From: Acinetobacter lwoffii
GTDB lineage: Bacteria; Pseudomonadota; Gammaproteobacteria; Pseudomonadales; Moraxellaceae
Reading direction: 5' to 3'
Length of the DNA: 51,798 nucleotides
Assembly (NCBI RefSeq): GCF_024129735.1
Contig: NZ_JAMXXK010000021.1
Coordinates: forward strand, 1-51,798
How positions within the stretch are numbered: the stretch's first letter is position 1; the number at the start of each line of letters is the position of its first letter. Both the position numbers and the translations under genes were made by a program. Of the stretch, positions 9,136-20,848 are shown one piece after another. The notes under the pieces are model-generated. The model did no database searches. It was not told where the DNA came from and was given only the letters and a program-made list of their open reading frames with translations.

Positions 9136-9501
9136 GTGAGTTACTACCATATTTTAATTGAAGTAAATGACCACATTAGTACGATTGATGAAACCCGTGA
9201 TATCGAAATCTTTGATATCGAGGACATCCAACCCTATCTTCATTCGATTTTGCTGCCTTATTTCAATGAACAACTGATTGAACTCGACGATGAAAATCTG
9301 GAATATAAAGATATTCTGCATCTGGAAATCAAACAGACTTTATTGCCGATCAATGACCTGATCGAAGAAGAACAGCGTCTGTTGCCAAGCGATACCGACA
9401 TTACCATTAGCGCCTATGAAATTTTCAATAACCGCGAGTTGAGTCAGGATGTTACTACTGTAATCTTTGATCTGCTTGAAGCGGTAAAACTGGATAGCTA
9501 A
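9136..9501 (+). CDS. Small acidic hypothetical protein
   Basis: I do not recognise this family. A GTG at 9136 is chosen because GGAG (9126-9129) precedes it by six bases, giving 121 residues (MSYYHILIEV...). A longer frame from 9100 has no such site. The product is soluble and acidic, with many Asp/Glu/Ile residues, no signal and no cysteine. Repeated short IxxFDIEDI-like strands suggest an alpha/beta fold. It is followed at once by a bidirectional terminator shared with erpA. Confidence 0.75.
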   Translation: MSYYHILIEVNDHISTIDETRDIEIFDIEDIQPYLHSILLPYFNEQLIELDDENLEYKDILHLEIKQTLLPINDLIEEEQRLLPSDTDITISAYEIFNNRELSQDVTTVIFDLLEAVKLDS

Positions 9502-9517
9502 ACTTTCCTCCAGATAT

Positions 9518-9547
9518 AAAAAAGTCCTCATTGAGAGGACTTTTTTT
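9518..9547. terminator. Bidirectional terminator between the small acidic gene and erpA
   Basis: The perfect stem AAGTCCTC / GAGGACTT with a 5-base loop has A- and T-runs on both sides. It serves the two convergent genes. Confidence 0.9.
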
Positions 9548-9557
9548 GTGCATGGAT

Positions 9558-9893
9558 TTAGATCGAGAATGAAGATCCACAACCACAGGTCGTGGTCGCA
9601 TTCGGGTTTTGTACCACGAAACGTGAACCTTCCAGACCTTCTAAATAATCTACAACTGAACCGACCAGATATTGATAACTCAATGAATCGACTAAGACTT
9701 TAACATCACCATTGGCAAATTCTGCATCATCTTCATTCTGGCTTTCCGCAAAGTTAAAGCCATAAGAGAAACCTGAACAGCCGCCACCGGTCACATAGAC
9801 ACGGAGCATTAAGTCTTGGTTACCTTCACTGTCACGCAACTGGCGTACTTTATTTGCGGCATTGTCGGTGAGCACAAGCGCTTGGGCATTCAT
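9558..9893 (-). CDS. erpA: ErpA, A-type iron-sulfur cluster carrier
   Basis: This 111-residue A-type carrier delivers Fe-S clusters to apo-proteins such as those of isoprenoid synthesis and respiration. The three conserved cysteines are present: Cys39 (GGGCSGF) and the CGC pair (Cys103, Cys105) near the C-terminus. [17 protein letters not shown] and [18 protein letters not shown] are typical of ErpA rather than IscA. AGAGGA precedes the ATG by eight bases. It is not in an isc operon here. An inverted repeat upstream (9935-9970) may be regulatory. Confidence 0.95.
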   Translation of the reverse strand: MNAQALVLTDNAANKVRQLRDSEGNQDLMLRVYVTGGGCSGFSYGFNFAESQNEDDAEFANGDVKVLVDSLSYQYLVGSVVDYLEGLEGSRFVVQNPNATTTCGCGSSFSI

Positions 9894-9934
9894 GGCGGAT
9901 TCCTCTGTTGAATGGAATGTCTTTAAAAAGAAAA

Positions 9935-9970
9935 GACCATATTTAAGTATAGCACACTCAATATATGGTC
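9935..9970. promoter_or_regulatory. Inverted repeat over the erpA promoter region
   Basis: GACCATAT (9935-9942) is repeated in inverse as ATATGGTC (9963-9970). Between them on the minus strand lies TATACT (9951-9946), a good -10 for erpA. A dyad enclosing a -10 is a common operator layout. It does not look like the IscR type 1 consensus to me. Confidence 0.45.
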
Positions 9971-10014
9971 AGTCTGCACAGATTAAAAGTCAAATCAGAG
10001 TAATTTTATCAGGA

Positions 10015-11025
10015 TTATTTGTAGTTCTCATCCTGTAAGGCACATTCAAAGTTTTTCGGATTCTGTTTGCAGCGGAATTGCCACAGCAATTTCATCATGC
10101 GTTTGTCATAAACGCCGCGTTTGGTCAGGTCAATTCGGGAATCCCGCATCATTTTCTGGTAACCCGGTTTGTCTGCTGCAGGAATATCCATCCAGTATTT
10201 TGCTGGAATGTCCGCTTTCATTTTCCCCAAAATACCAAAGGCACGTGGTAACTGACTTCTCACCCATTCACGTGATTTCTGTCCGTAACCTGCCGGAAAT
10301 TTATCTGGACGGATAATGATATTACCAGTGACCTGCAACACCGGATAATTCACAATCGCGCCTTTGCTACCCAAGCCTTTATGTAATTCCAGCGGTTTAA
10401 ATACTGCTGCTGGTGCACCAATAATATCCACTTGGCCATTGTTAAACTTGGCACCAAAATTGGTGACATCGGCACTCACTGCCTGTGCGCCGACCTGCTG
10501 TACCATGATTTTTTGTGCTTCATCATAATCAAGTACGGCAATTTTTTTACCGGCTGCTTTGGCAACGGTATTAATACTGCGGTCGTTCACTAACAGAAAA
10601 GCATCACCTACAGGAATGACACCGACTACCTCATATTTGCCTTGCAGCATATGTTTGGCAAAAGTTGGACTGGCCAGTCCCTGCATCACTTTAACCGCCA
10701 GATTCAGATCTGGAATTGCACCAATGGCATCGAGTGAACCAGTAAAATTATTAAATTGACGGCCACGCATACCGGTAACACTGATCCCATCACATTTCCC
10801 GGCTTTAAAATCTTCTGCAACCACCGCTTCATTGGTATTGACCCGCAGTTCGACATCTGCACCCCAGTTTTTGGCTGCCAACTGATAGTCTTTCATCACA
10901 CTATAGACATCACCGTTTTTACCAACCAGATCAAATACGCAAATCACCTGTTTAGCTTGCGCCAGACCTGAAACAGCCAGTGTCGCCGTAGCCAATGCCA
11001 GTGCTTTCCATCCTCTATGCATCAT
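10015..11025 (-). CDS. AdeT-family secreted solute-binding-like protein (copy 1)
   Basis: The first of three tandem paralogues. It has a Sec signal peptide (cleaved near GLAQA-K), so the mature protein is periplasmic. The family core begins VICVFDLVGKNGDVYSV and includes a conserved Cys in AGKCDG and two C-terminal Cys (FRCKQNPKNFECALQ), suggesting disulfides. The domain is known as AdeT1/AdeT2 and has been described as an RND efflux component. No transmembrane helices or RND motifs are visible, and the shape is that of a periplasmic binding protein. The start at 11025 is preferred (AAGGA seven bases ahead); the open frame extends to 11070. This copy is the most divergent of the three. Confidence 0.85.
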   Translation of the reverse strand: MMHRGWKALALATATLAVSGLAQAKQVICVFDLVGKNGDVYSVMKDYQLAAKNWGADVELRVNTNEAVVAEDFKAGKCDGISVTGMRGRQFNNFTGSLDAIGAIPDLNLAVKVMQGLASPTFAKHMLQGKYEVVGVIPVGDAFLLVNDRSINTVAKAAGKKIAVLDYDEAQKIMVQQVGAQAVSADVTNFGAKFNNGQVDIIGAPAAVFKPLELHKGLGSKGAIVNYPVLQVTGNIIIRPDKFPAGYGQKSREWVRSQLPRAFGILGKMKADIPAKYWMDIPAADKPGYQKMMRDSRIDLTKRGVYDKRMMKLLWQFRCKQNPKNFECALQDENYK

Positions 11026-11170
11026 CCTCATTTCCTTATCGCTTGTTTTTGTTATTGCACTTTTAGTCACATGTGATTGTTTTTTATATAAAACATGCGA
11101 ATTTAATAGTTAATCAAGCTTAAGCTATTTTATTCGCTGCACAATGGCAGATCTGACCTGGTTCAGCCAT

Positions 11171-11202
11171 AAAAAAAGCCTAGATCAATCTAAGCTTTTT
11201 TC
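11171..11202. terminator. Terminator after AdeT copy 2
   Basis: AAAAAGCCTAGA and TCTAAGCTTTTT form a stem with one mismatch and a 4-base loop, flanked by A- and T-runs. It lies 14 bases past the copy 2 stop codon on the minus strand. Confidence 0.7.
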
Positions 11203-11215
11203 TTTAAAAATCAGA

Positions 11216-12226
11216 TTATTCGCCAGCAATTGAACATTCAAAGTTGGCCTTATCGACAGAACAGCGTGCACGTTTTAAGACCGACATCATGCTGGCATCA
11301 TAGATTCCGCGTTTGGTCATATCCATCCGGCCATCACGTAACATTTTCTGATACTTGGTTTTATCTTCAGCGCTCAGATTCATTTTATATTTCGACGGAA
11401 TACCCGCTTCCAGACGGCTGATCATCCCCATGCTCTTTGGCAGGTTTTTGATAAACCAGTCACGCGATTTTTGTCCAAAACCTGCGGGGAATTTTTCCGG
11501 ACGAATCACAAAATCAGAGGTGACATGCAGTACCGGGAAATTAAACATTGCGCCGTTATTACCCAGACCTTTATAGATTTCTAATGGCTTGTAGGCATAA
11601 GCAGGTGCACCGACCATATCCACCTGACCATTGTTAAATTTGGCGACAAAGTTAGAAACATCGGAGATCACTGCCTGCGCACCGACGCGCTGTACCATGA
11701 TTTTCTGGGCATCGTCATAGCCGAGTACGGCGAATTTCTTCCCTGCGGCTTTTTCAATCGAATTGATATTCTTGTCACGAACAAAAATAAATGCTGAACC
11801 CAACGGTGAAATACCGGCAATTTCGTATTTTTTGCCGCCCATATTACTGACCATTTTCGCTGCATTACGTTTGTCCAGAGCAAAACTGATCGCACGCTGG
11901 GCAATGGCATTACTTGGTGCACCGCCCAGTGCATCAATAGAACCGGCAAATTTATTGTATTGACGGGCACGCATGGCTGTCATAAACACACCATCACATT
12001 TACCGGCCTTGAAGTCATTGTCGGCAACCGCTTCATCCTGACGGGCAATCAGATTGATTTCTGCGCCCCAGCCTTTTGCAGCCAGTGCCCATTCTTGCGC
12101 CATCTGGAAAGACTCACCGGATTTACCCAGTAAGTCAAACACACAGATATCGACTTTTTCTGCATGCGCCGCACTTGCAAAACCAAATGCAGAGAATGCA
12201 GCCAATGATAAGAGTGTTTTTTTCAT
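11216..12226 (-). CDS. AdeT-family secreted solute-binding-like protein (copy 2)
   Basis: A 336-residue paralogue of its neighbours. It has a clear signal peptide ending AAHA-EK, then VDICVFDLLGKSGESFQMAQEW, AGKCDGVFMTAMRARQYNKFAGSIDALGG, KKFAVLGYDDAQKIMVQRVGA and a C-terminal pair of Cys (RARCSVDKANFECSIAGE). There are no membrane helices beyond the signal. AAGGA sits seven bases before the ATG. It resembles copy 3 more than copy 1. The family has been linked to aminoglycoside resistance in A. baumannii; the sequence itself points to ligand binding in the periplasm. Confidence 0.87.
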   Translation of the reverse strand: MKKTLLSLAAFSAFGFASAAHAEKVDICVFDLLGKSGESFQMAQEWALAAKGWGAEINLIARQDEAVADNDFKAGKCDGVFMTAMRARQYNKFAGSIDALGGAPSNAIAQRAISFALDKRNAAKMVSNMGGKKYEIAGISPLGSAFIFVRDKNINSIEKAAGKKFAVLGYDDAQKIMVQRVGAQAVISDVSNFVAKFNNGQVDMVGAPAYAYKPLEIYKGLGNNGAMFNFPVLHVTSDFVIRPEKFPAGFGQKSRDWFIKNLPKSMGMISRLEAGIPSKYKMNLSAEDKTKYQKMLRDGRMDMTKRGIYDASMMSVLKRARCSVDKANFECSIAGE

Positions 12227-12302
12227 TGTAGTTATCCTTTGAAATCTTGTTATTCGCTGAGTGTCCGTACACGGGACAAATATTAAGCAAGTTTAATTAA
12301 AA

Positions 12303-12320
12303 AAAATAGAGCATTTACTC
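12303..12320 (-). promoter_or_regulatory. Conserved 18-bp box upstream of AdeT copy 2
   Basis: Read on the minus strand, GAGTAAATGCTCTATTTT lies 77-94 bp before the start codon. It matches the box upstream of copy 3 at 17 of 18 positions, although the surrounding DNA differs. It may be a shared operator or promoter element. Confidence 0.5.
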
Positions 12321-12480
12321 CATTTAAAACCGGCATTTTGGCCTATAAAGATAAATCAGCAATAGTTGCCTAAGTTATTTTTAAATATATATTTAAATAT
12401 CAATATCTTAATGTTTAAAACTGCTTTCTTATAATTACATTTACCCAGATATAGTTACAAAGATATACATGATTTCAGAT

Positions 12481-13485
12481 TTATTCGCCACCAATCGAAC
12501 ATTCAAAATTGGTTCTTTCTACCGTACAACGCGCGCGTTTCAATACGTTCATCATGCCCTGATCATAAATCCCCTGTTTGGTTAAATCGATCCGCCCATC
12601 ACGCAGAATCTTTTGGTAGGCCACACGATCTTCACGGCTTAGATTCAGAATATATTTGCTTGGAATCTCAGCTTCCATGCGCTTGACCATGGCAAAGCTG
12701 CGCGGTAACTGTTTCACAAACCAGTTTCGGGATTGTGCGGCAAAGCTTGCCGGAAACTCTTCCTGACGAATAATCAGATCAGCAGTGACATTAATCACCG
12801 GAAAATTAATCATTGCGCCTTGACGGCCTAGTCCTTTCTGTAATTCCAGCGGTTTAAATGCATAAGCCGGTGCAGCGACAATATCCACTTCGCCCTGATT
12901 AAACTTGCGAATAAAATTGGAAATTTCCGACATGACCGGTACTGCTTCAATCCGGTCGACCATGATTTTTTGCGCATAGTCATAATGCAGCACGGCAAAT
13001 TTCTTGCCTTTGACCTGTTCCAGTTTATTTAGAGTACGATCACGAACAAAAATATAGGCTGGGCCAATCTGACCAATACCCGCCACTTCGAATTTTTCTT
13101 TGCCAATCTGGGTGATCAGGCGTTTGCTATTGCGTTTATCCAGTACATAGCTGATGGCTTTCATGGCAATGTCATTATTCGGCACGCCGCCAATTGCATC
13201 AATCGATCCAGCAAATTTGTTATAAGCCCGGGCACGCATTGAGGTCATATAGAAGGCATCACATTTTCCGGCTTTGACGTCCTGATCGACCTTGGCTTCA
13301 TCCTGATAAGCGCTTAGCTGAATTTCGGCACCCCAGCCTTTTGCTGCCAGCGCCCATTCCTCCAGCAGTTTGTAAGACTCACCAGATTTCCCCAGTAAAT
13401 CAAAAACACAGACATTCACTCTGGCTTGAGTTGAAGTCGACACCAAAATGCCCAGTGCCGATAAAATTAAACATCCCTTTTTCAT
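12481..13485 (-). CDS. AdeT-family secreted solute-binding-like protein (copy 3)
   Basis: A 334-residue paralogue with a signal peptide ending STQA-R. It shares with copy 2 the blocks VCVFDLLGKSGESYKLLEEWALAAKGW (in part), KCDAFYMTSMRARAYNKFAGS, KKFAVLHYDYAQKIMVDR and the C-terminal RARCTVERTNFECSIGGE. Cysteine positions match, so the same disulfides are expected. No strong Shine-Dalgarno is visible before the ATG. It is transcribed away from the divergent yheS gene. A partner membrane transporter is not encoded in this window. Confidence 0.86.
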   Translation of the reverse strand: MKKGCLILSALGILVSTSTQARVNVCVFDLLGKSGESYKLLEEWALAAKGWGAEIQLSAYQDEAKVDQDVKAGKCDAFYMTSMRARAYNKFAGSIDAIGGVPNNDIAMKAISYVLDKRNSKRLITQIGKEKFEVAGIGQIGPAYIFVRDRTLNKLEQVKGKKFAVLHYDYAQKIMVDRIEAVPVMSEISNFIRKFNQGEVDIVAAPAYAFKPLELQKGLGRQGAMINFPVINVTADLIIRQEEFPASFAAQSRNWFVKQLPRSFAMVKRMEAEIPSKYILNLSREDRVAYQKILRDGRIDLTKQGIYDQGMMNVLKRARCTVERTNFECSIGGE

Positions 13486-13549
13486 TTTTATTTGACTCTA
13501 TGATATTTTTTGCTCCATCAGCCTGAACTATAAACCACTGTTCATGCAT

Positions 13550-13567
13550 AAAATAGAGCTTTTACTC
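13550..13567 (-). promoter_or_regulatory. Conserved 18-bp box upstream of AdeT copy 3
   Basis: On the minus strand the box reads GAGTAAAAGCTCTATTTT, 65-82 bp before the start codon. It differs at one base from the box of copy 2. No such box was found before copy 1. Confidence 0.5.
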
Positions 13568-13702
13568 AACTTATGCGTCCACCCTAGATCAATTGACAGA
13601 GGTGAAAAGCACACTTATTTCAGCAAAAACGGTAAGATTTTTCATTTTCACAGGGCTTTCCTTTAGAATAGGCGCATCTTATTTCTTAGCTTTGATTTCT
13701 CA

Positions 13703-15634
13703 ATGATTCAGTTAGACCAGTTATCTATACGTCGCGGTGGACGTGTTTTATTTCAAAAAGCGTCGATGCAGTTACACCCAGGATGGAAAATTGGCCTAAC
13801 CGGTGTCAATGGTGCTGGAAAATCAACCCTGTTTTCAGCCTTGCTCGGCGGCATGGAATCGGACACCGGTTCGCTGACCCGACCTGCGGTATGGACCGTA
13901 GCGCATATGGCTCAGGAAATCAAAGCACTGAATATGAAAGCCATTGATTTCGTCTTGTCGGGCGATGAAGAATACTGGGATATTCAGCAGAAACTCGATC
14001 AACCGGATCAACTGGATGATGCAGAACTGGCTCATTTATATGGCCGTTTTGATGAAATTTCAGGTTATTCTGCTCCTGCCAAAGCTTCACAACTGATGGC
14101 TGGTCTGGGCTTCTTTGAACATCAATCACAGCTGGATGTTTCAAGTTTTTCCGGTGGCTGGCGTATGCGTTTGAATCTGGCACGTACCCTGATGAGCCGA
14201 TCAGACTTACTGCTCCTCGATGAACCAACCAACCATCTGGACTTGGACGCAATTCTCTGGCTCGAAGACTGGCTGAAAGCCTATGAAGGTACGCTGGTAC
14301 TGATTTCGCATGACCGGGACTTCCTCGATGCGATTACCGATCACATTTTACATATCGAAAATCAGGAACTGATTTTATATACCGGTAACTATTCGACTTT
14401 TGAGCGCACCCGTAGTGAGCGTTTAGCGCAGCAGCAACAGGCGTATGAAAAGCAGCTGGAAACCCGCGCGCATCTGCAAAAATATATTGACCGTTTTAAA
14501 GCGCAAGCGACCAAAGCCAAACAGGCACAGAGCCGGATCAAACAGCTGGAACGAATGCAGGAACTATCTGCAGCCCATGTCGATACGCCATTTACCTTCA
14601 GTTTCCGTGAACCGACCAAAATGAGTTCGCCGTTATTGCAACTGGAACATGCCGATATTGGTTATGGCGACAAGCTGATTGTCACCAATGTAAATTTACA
14701 GATCACGCCAAACAGCCGGATCGGTTTGCTTGGGATGAATGGTGCCGGTAAATCCACGCTGATTAAATCGCTGGTCGGTGACCTGAAACTGATTCAGGGT
14801 CTGCGGAAAGATTCAGAATTACTGAATATTGGTTATTTTGCCCAGCATCAAATGGATGCACTGGATGGTAATGCCAGCCCAATGTTACAGCTGGCACGTA
14901 TCGCAGATAAAAAAATCAGTGAAGCCAGTCTACGCTCCTTCTTGGGTAGTTTCGGTTTTAGTGGCGAACGTATGGATACGCCAAGCGAAAGCTTCTCAGG
15001 CGGTGAACGTGCACGTTTGGCCCTAGCACTGATTGTTTGGCAGCGTCCGAATGTACTGATTCTGGATGAGCCGACCAACCATTTAGACCTGGATATGCGT
15101 CATGCACTGACTATGGCTTTACAAGATTTTCAGGGCGCGGTAGTTCTAGTTTCGCATGAACGTCAGCTCATCGCCAGCGTCTGTGATGAACTGCTACTGG
15201 TACATAATGGTCAATGCCGTGAGTTTGATGGTGATCTTACTGCCTATGCTGACTGGTTACGCCAAGCCCGTATTGAGATGATTAAAAATGGGCAAAAGCC
15301 AGCAGAACCGGTGAAATCCCAAGTCGAAGTCAAACCGACTATTTCCAAACTGGACAAGGAAGCACAACGTAAGGAAGCTGCTCGCCAGCGGGAACTAAGT
15401 CGTCCGATTCGCAAGAATATTGAAAAATGCGAAGCACAGATGGCCAAACTACAGCCGCGACTGATTGAAATTGAAAACCTGCTGGGTGACAGTGCTTTAT
15501 ACGAAGCATCACGTAAAAATGATTTGCTGAAACTGATGAATGAGCAAACCGAGCTAAAAGCCAAACTGGAAACAGCCGAAGAGCAAATGCTAGAACTGAT
15601 GATGGAACTGGAAAGTCTGGAACAGACGTTCTAA
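13703..15634 (+). CDS. yheS: ABC-F family ATPase, YheS type
   Basis: A 643-residue cytosolic protein with two ABC ATPase domains and no membrane part, the ABC-F layout of ribosome-associated translation factors. Domain 1 has Walker A GVNGAGKST, signature FSGGWRMRLNLA and LLLDEPTNHLDLD. The linker (YIDRFKAQATKAKQAQSRIKQLERM) is the P-site tRNA-interaction motif region. Domain 2 has GMNGAGKST, FSGGERARLALA and LILDEPTNHLDLD. A charged C-terminal coiled coil follows. The sequence tracks E. coli YheS closely along its length, more than Uup or EttA. A dedicated terminator follows. Confidence 0.93.
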   Translation: MIQLDQLSIRRGGRVLFQKASMQLHPGWKIGLTGVNGAGKSTLFSALLGGMESDTGSLTRPAVWTVAHMAQEIKALNMKAIDFVLSGDEEYWDIQQKLDQPDQLDDAELAHLYGRFDEISGYSAPAKASQLMAGLGFFEHQSQLDVSSFSGGWRMRLNLARTLMSRSDLLLLDEPTNHLDLDAILWLEDWLKAYEGTLVLISHDRDFLDAITDHILHIENQELILYTGNYSTFERTRSERLAQQQQAYEKQLETRAHLQKYIDRFKAQATKAKQAQSRIKQLERMQELSAAHVDTPFTFSFREPTKMSSPLLQLEHADIGYGDKLIVTNVNLQITPNSRIGLLGMNGAGKSTLIKSLVGDLKLIQGLRKDSELLNIGYFAQHQMDALDGNASPMLQLARIADKKISEASLRSFLGSFGFSGERMDTPSESFSGGERARLALALIVWQRPNVLILDEPTNHLDLDMRHALTMALQDFQGAVVLVSHERQLIASVCDELLLVHNGQCREFDGDLTAYADWLRQARIEMIKNGQKPAEPVKSQVEVKPTISKLDKEAQRKEAARQRELSRPIRKNIEKCEAQMAKLQPRLIEIENLLGDSALYEASRKNDLLKLMNEQTELKAKLETAEEQMLELMMELESLEQTF

Positions 15635-15658
15635 AGCTCTTTTAGTAAGATTTAAGAT

Positions 15659-15694
15659 AAGAGATGAATGACCAACGTTGTTCATCTCTTTTTT
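15659..15694 (+). terminator. Intrinsic terminator of yheS
   Basis: AAGAGATGAA (15659-15668) pairs with TTCATCTCTT (15681-15690) and is followed by a run of T. The rest of the gap up to the next gene (15695-15975) is AT-rich with no feature I can name. Confidence 0.88.
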
Positions 15695-15975
15695 ATTCAC
15701 TATTTTTAATGTTTTCTCTTCCATTTTCCCCCCTGTATTTTTTCATCTACGTCTAGATGTTTCTTTAATTCTGTTCTTTTCTATTCATTCGACACATAAG
15801 GTCATGAATTACACAAACCCTATATAAGTTTATTTTTTAAACAGTTGGATGCCTTATTTCATACATTAATTTACAGCGCGCTGTTTCATCCTAAGGCTCT
15901 AATACAAGTGTTTTTTAATTTTTGGCAGTCTTGCTACGAGTCTGTTTAATGTTGAACTAGAGAGAGGAAATCCGC

Positions 15976-17139
15976 ATGCGTGCTCTTACCTATCATGGTG
16001 CTCGGGATGTACGAGTTGAATCCGTTCCAGATCCAGTGATTCAGGAACCAGATGACGTTATTTTAAGGGTGACAGCCACCGCCATCTGTGGCTCAGATCT
16101 GCATTTATACCGGGGGAAGATTCCGGCCACTGAAGACGGTGATATTTTCGGCCATGAATTTATGGGAATTGTAGAAGAAGTCGGCCCAGAAGTAACCGAA
16201 GTCAAAAAAGGTGACCGAGTGATTATTCCCTTTGTGATTGCATGCGGTCACTGTTTTTTCTGTGAACATGAACTCATGGCTGCCTGTGAAAATACCAATA
16301 CCGGTCGTGGTGCAATTCTCAACAAAAAACAGATCCCACCAGGGGCAGCTTTATTTGGCTTTAGCCATCTGTATGGTGGTATACCGGGTGGTCAGGCTGA
16401 ATATGTACGGATCCCCAAAGGCAATGTCGGACCATTTAAGGTGCCGGGTTCCCTGCCTGATGAAAAAGTATTATTCCTGACCGATATTCTGCCAACTGCG
16501 TGGCAAGCAGTGAATAATGCCCAAGTCGGTCGAGGTTCCAGTGTGGCGATTTATGGTGCTGGCCCGGTCGGTCTGCTGGCTGCTGCCTGCGCGCGGATGC
16601 TCGGTGCCGAGCAGATATTTATGGTCGATCACCACCCTTACCGTTTGCGTTTCGCGCATCAAACCTATGGGGTAATTCCCGTCAATTTTGATGAAGTCGA
16701 TGCCGCTGAATTTATCATTCAAAATACTACGGGTTATCGTGGAGTCGATGCCGTCATTGATGCGGTCGGTTTTGAAGCCAAAGGTAGCATGCTGGAAACC
16801 GTAATGACCAACCTGAAATTAGAAGGTTCGAGTGGTTCAGCGCTAAGACAATGTATTGCAGCGGTCCGTCGCGGCGGTGTGGTGAGTGTACCTGGAGTTT
16901 ATGCCGGTCCAATTCATGGCTTCCTGTTTGGTGATGCCTTTGACAAAGGTTTGACCTTTAAAATGGGACAAACCCATGTGCATAATTACTTGCCGCAGTT
17001 GCTAGAACATATTGAAAATGGAGATCTGTCTCCAGATCTGATTATTACCCATCGCATGAAACTGGAAGATGCTGCGGAAGGTTACCGTATTTTTGATAAA
17101 AAGGAAGAAGACTGTCGTAAAGTCATTCTAACACCATAA
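15976..17139 (+). CDS. Zinc-dependent alcohol/formaldehyde dehydrogenase family protein
   Basis: A 387-residue medium-chain dehydrogenase. The catalytic zinc site is [11 protein letters not shown] (Cys38) with GHEF (His about 60). The structural zinc lobe is [15 protein letters not shown], and the cofactor site is [10 protein letters not shown] (about 195-204). The long insert around [19 protein letters not shown] and the segment [10 protein letters not shown] resemble glutathione-independent formaldehyde dehydrogenases and related threonine-dehydrogenase-like enzymes. AGAGAGGAAA is a strong ribosome-binding site. The gene is monocistronic. The exact alcohol or aldehyde substrate is unknown. 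Confidence 0.88.
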   Translation: MRALTYHGARDVRVESVPDPVIQEPDDVILRVTATAICGSDLHLYRGKIPATEDGDIFGHEFMGIVEEVGPEVTEVKKGDRVIIPFVIACGHCFFCEHELMAACENTNTGRGAILNKKQIPPGAALFGFSHLYGGIPGGQAEYVRIPKGNVGPFKVPGSLPDEKVLFLTDILPTAWQAVNNAQVGRGSSVAIYGAGPVGLLAAACARMLGAEQIFMVDHHPYRLRFAHQTYGVIPVNFDEVDAAEFIIQNTTGYRGVDAVIDAVGFEAKGSMLETVMTNLKLEGSSGSALRQCIAAVRRGGVVSVPGVYAGPIHGFLFGDAFDKGLTFKMGQTHVHNYLPQLLEHIENGDLSPDLIITHRMKLEDAAEGYRIFDKKEEDCRKVILTP

Positions 17140-17147
17140 ATATGATT

Positions 17148-17177
17148 AAAAAAAAGCGCCGTCAGGCGCTTTTTTTT
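17148..17177. terminator. Intrinsic terminator of the zinc dehydrogenase gene
   Basis: The stem AAAGCGCC / GGCGCTTT with a GTCA loop and long flanking A- and T-runs follows the stop codon by eight bases. Confidence 0.9.
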
Positions 17178-18268
17178 AATCATCGTCATTTTATCAATCC
17201 TCTTTTTCTTGTCCCTAATCAATATCATTTCAGCGATTCCCTCCCTCTTTTCTATCGAGTAATAAAAGAAATGCCCGATTTTCAATAATGAAATCAAGAA
17301 ATAACTCAAAAATGAGAAATAAAAAAGTTAAGCAAAAATCGATAAAAGTATGATTTTAAATAAAAATGAAAGTTCACTTGATTATTAAATCAATTATGTA
17401 GTTTAGCTACATCTTGAGTTTTTAGTTAACAATATGTTCCACGGTAATGATTAGAGAAACTACACTATATTTACAAGTATTTAATTTATAATAATTTTTT
17501 ATTTTAAAGCCAATCCAAGGAATAGTCTGGTCATACTAGCAATATATCGCCAAATCTAGCTTTAAATTTAAAATGCTATTTTAAATTTAAAAACACTTAT
17601 CCACAAGATAATCGATTTCAAATTTGAATTTAAAATAAAGAATTAATACGTGGATTAAAGCTTGCGGAAAAATACTATCTTGTTCACATAAAAATTATGG
17701 ATAACTTTAGAGTTATCCACATCTCTGATCAGGCTTTCTAGATGCTTGAAGCAATATTATTCACGTATTATTTAGCGTATTAGACCAAGTTTCTTATAAG
17801 CTATTGAAAATTTAAAATTTAGTTTTAGCAGCTTTTTATTTATTTTTGAGATATTGGATCTTCTGAATAGGCGATTTATTATTTTTTAGTCGAATCCACC
17901 TAAAGTATTCGATCTGTTTTTATTACACGCATCTTTAAATACCACTTTGACTGATCCAGTTTTCACCTAGTGTCGTGAACTGCATGCAAACTTCTCATCG
18001 TATAAAGAACGTCTTTCTACCTCACTTTCCTATTCAAAAATTATTTTAGAAGTTCTGATGCAGATCATTTTTATAACGATAGATTCACTCCAGATTTCAG
18101 GTATTCTGCCGAGTTGGTAATCTCTATACATAAACCCTTTCTTAGAGTCGATTTGGCTTACTCAACTTGGCTTTTTAAAACCTAAATGAACCCGTTCCAT
18201 ATCTAAAAATCGGTCCAAAATTACTTTATTTTGCCTAGCTCACAGGATATGAGTAAAAAAATTGGTCT
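17178..18268. other. 1.1-kb AT-rich non-coding region with DnaA boxes
   Basis: I see no credible gene on either strand. Between 17560 and 17725 it holds two exact DnaA boxes (17597-17605 and 17713-17721), a one-mismatch box on the other strand (17696-17704), and TTTAAATTTAAA-type repeats including one exact GAATTTAAA (17626-17634). The same combination occurs in oriC and at 46.1-46.5 kb. The remainder is featureless. Confidence 0.6.
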
Positions 18269-18297
18269 AAAAAAAGCGCCTCGAAAGGCGCTTTTTT
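18269..18297. terminator. Intrinsic terminator of gyrB
   Basis: The stem AAAGCGCC / GGCGCTTT with a TCGAAA loop and flanking A- and T-runs lies 24 bases past the gyrB stop on the minus strand. Confidence 0.9.
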
Positions 18298-18320
18298 ATA
18301 TCTGATTTTATCCTGAAGGG

Positions 18321-20801
<2,481 letters not shown>

Positions 20802-20848
20802 CTAGTGAAAAATAGGTCTATCCAAAGATGGGTAAAACTCAAAAAATA

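Noticed and set aside
17445..17460. Possible third parS site (TGTTCCACG followed by GTAATGA)
   Set aside because: The left half-site is intact but the right half does not match; a single half-site is expected by chance and would not bind ParB well.
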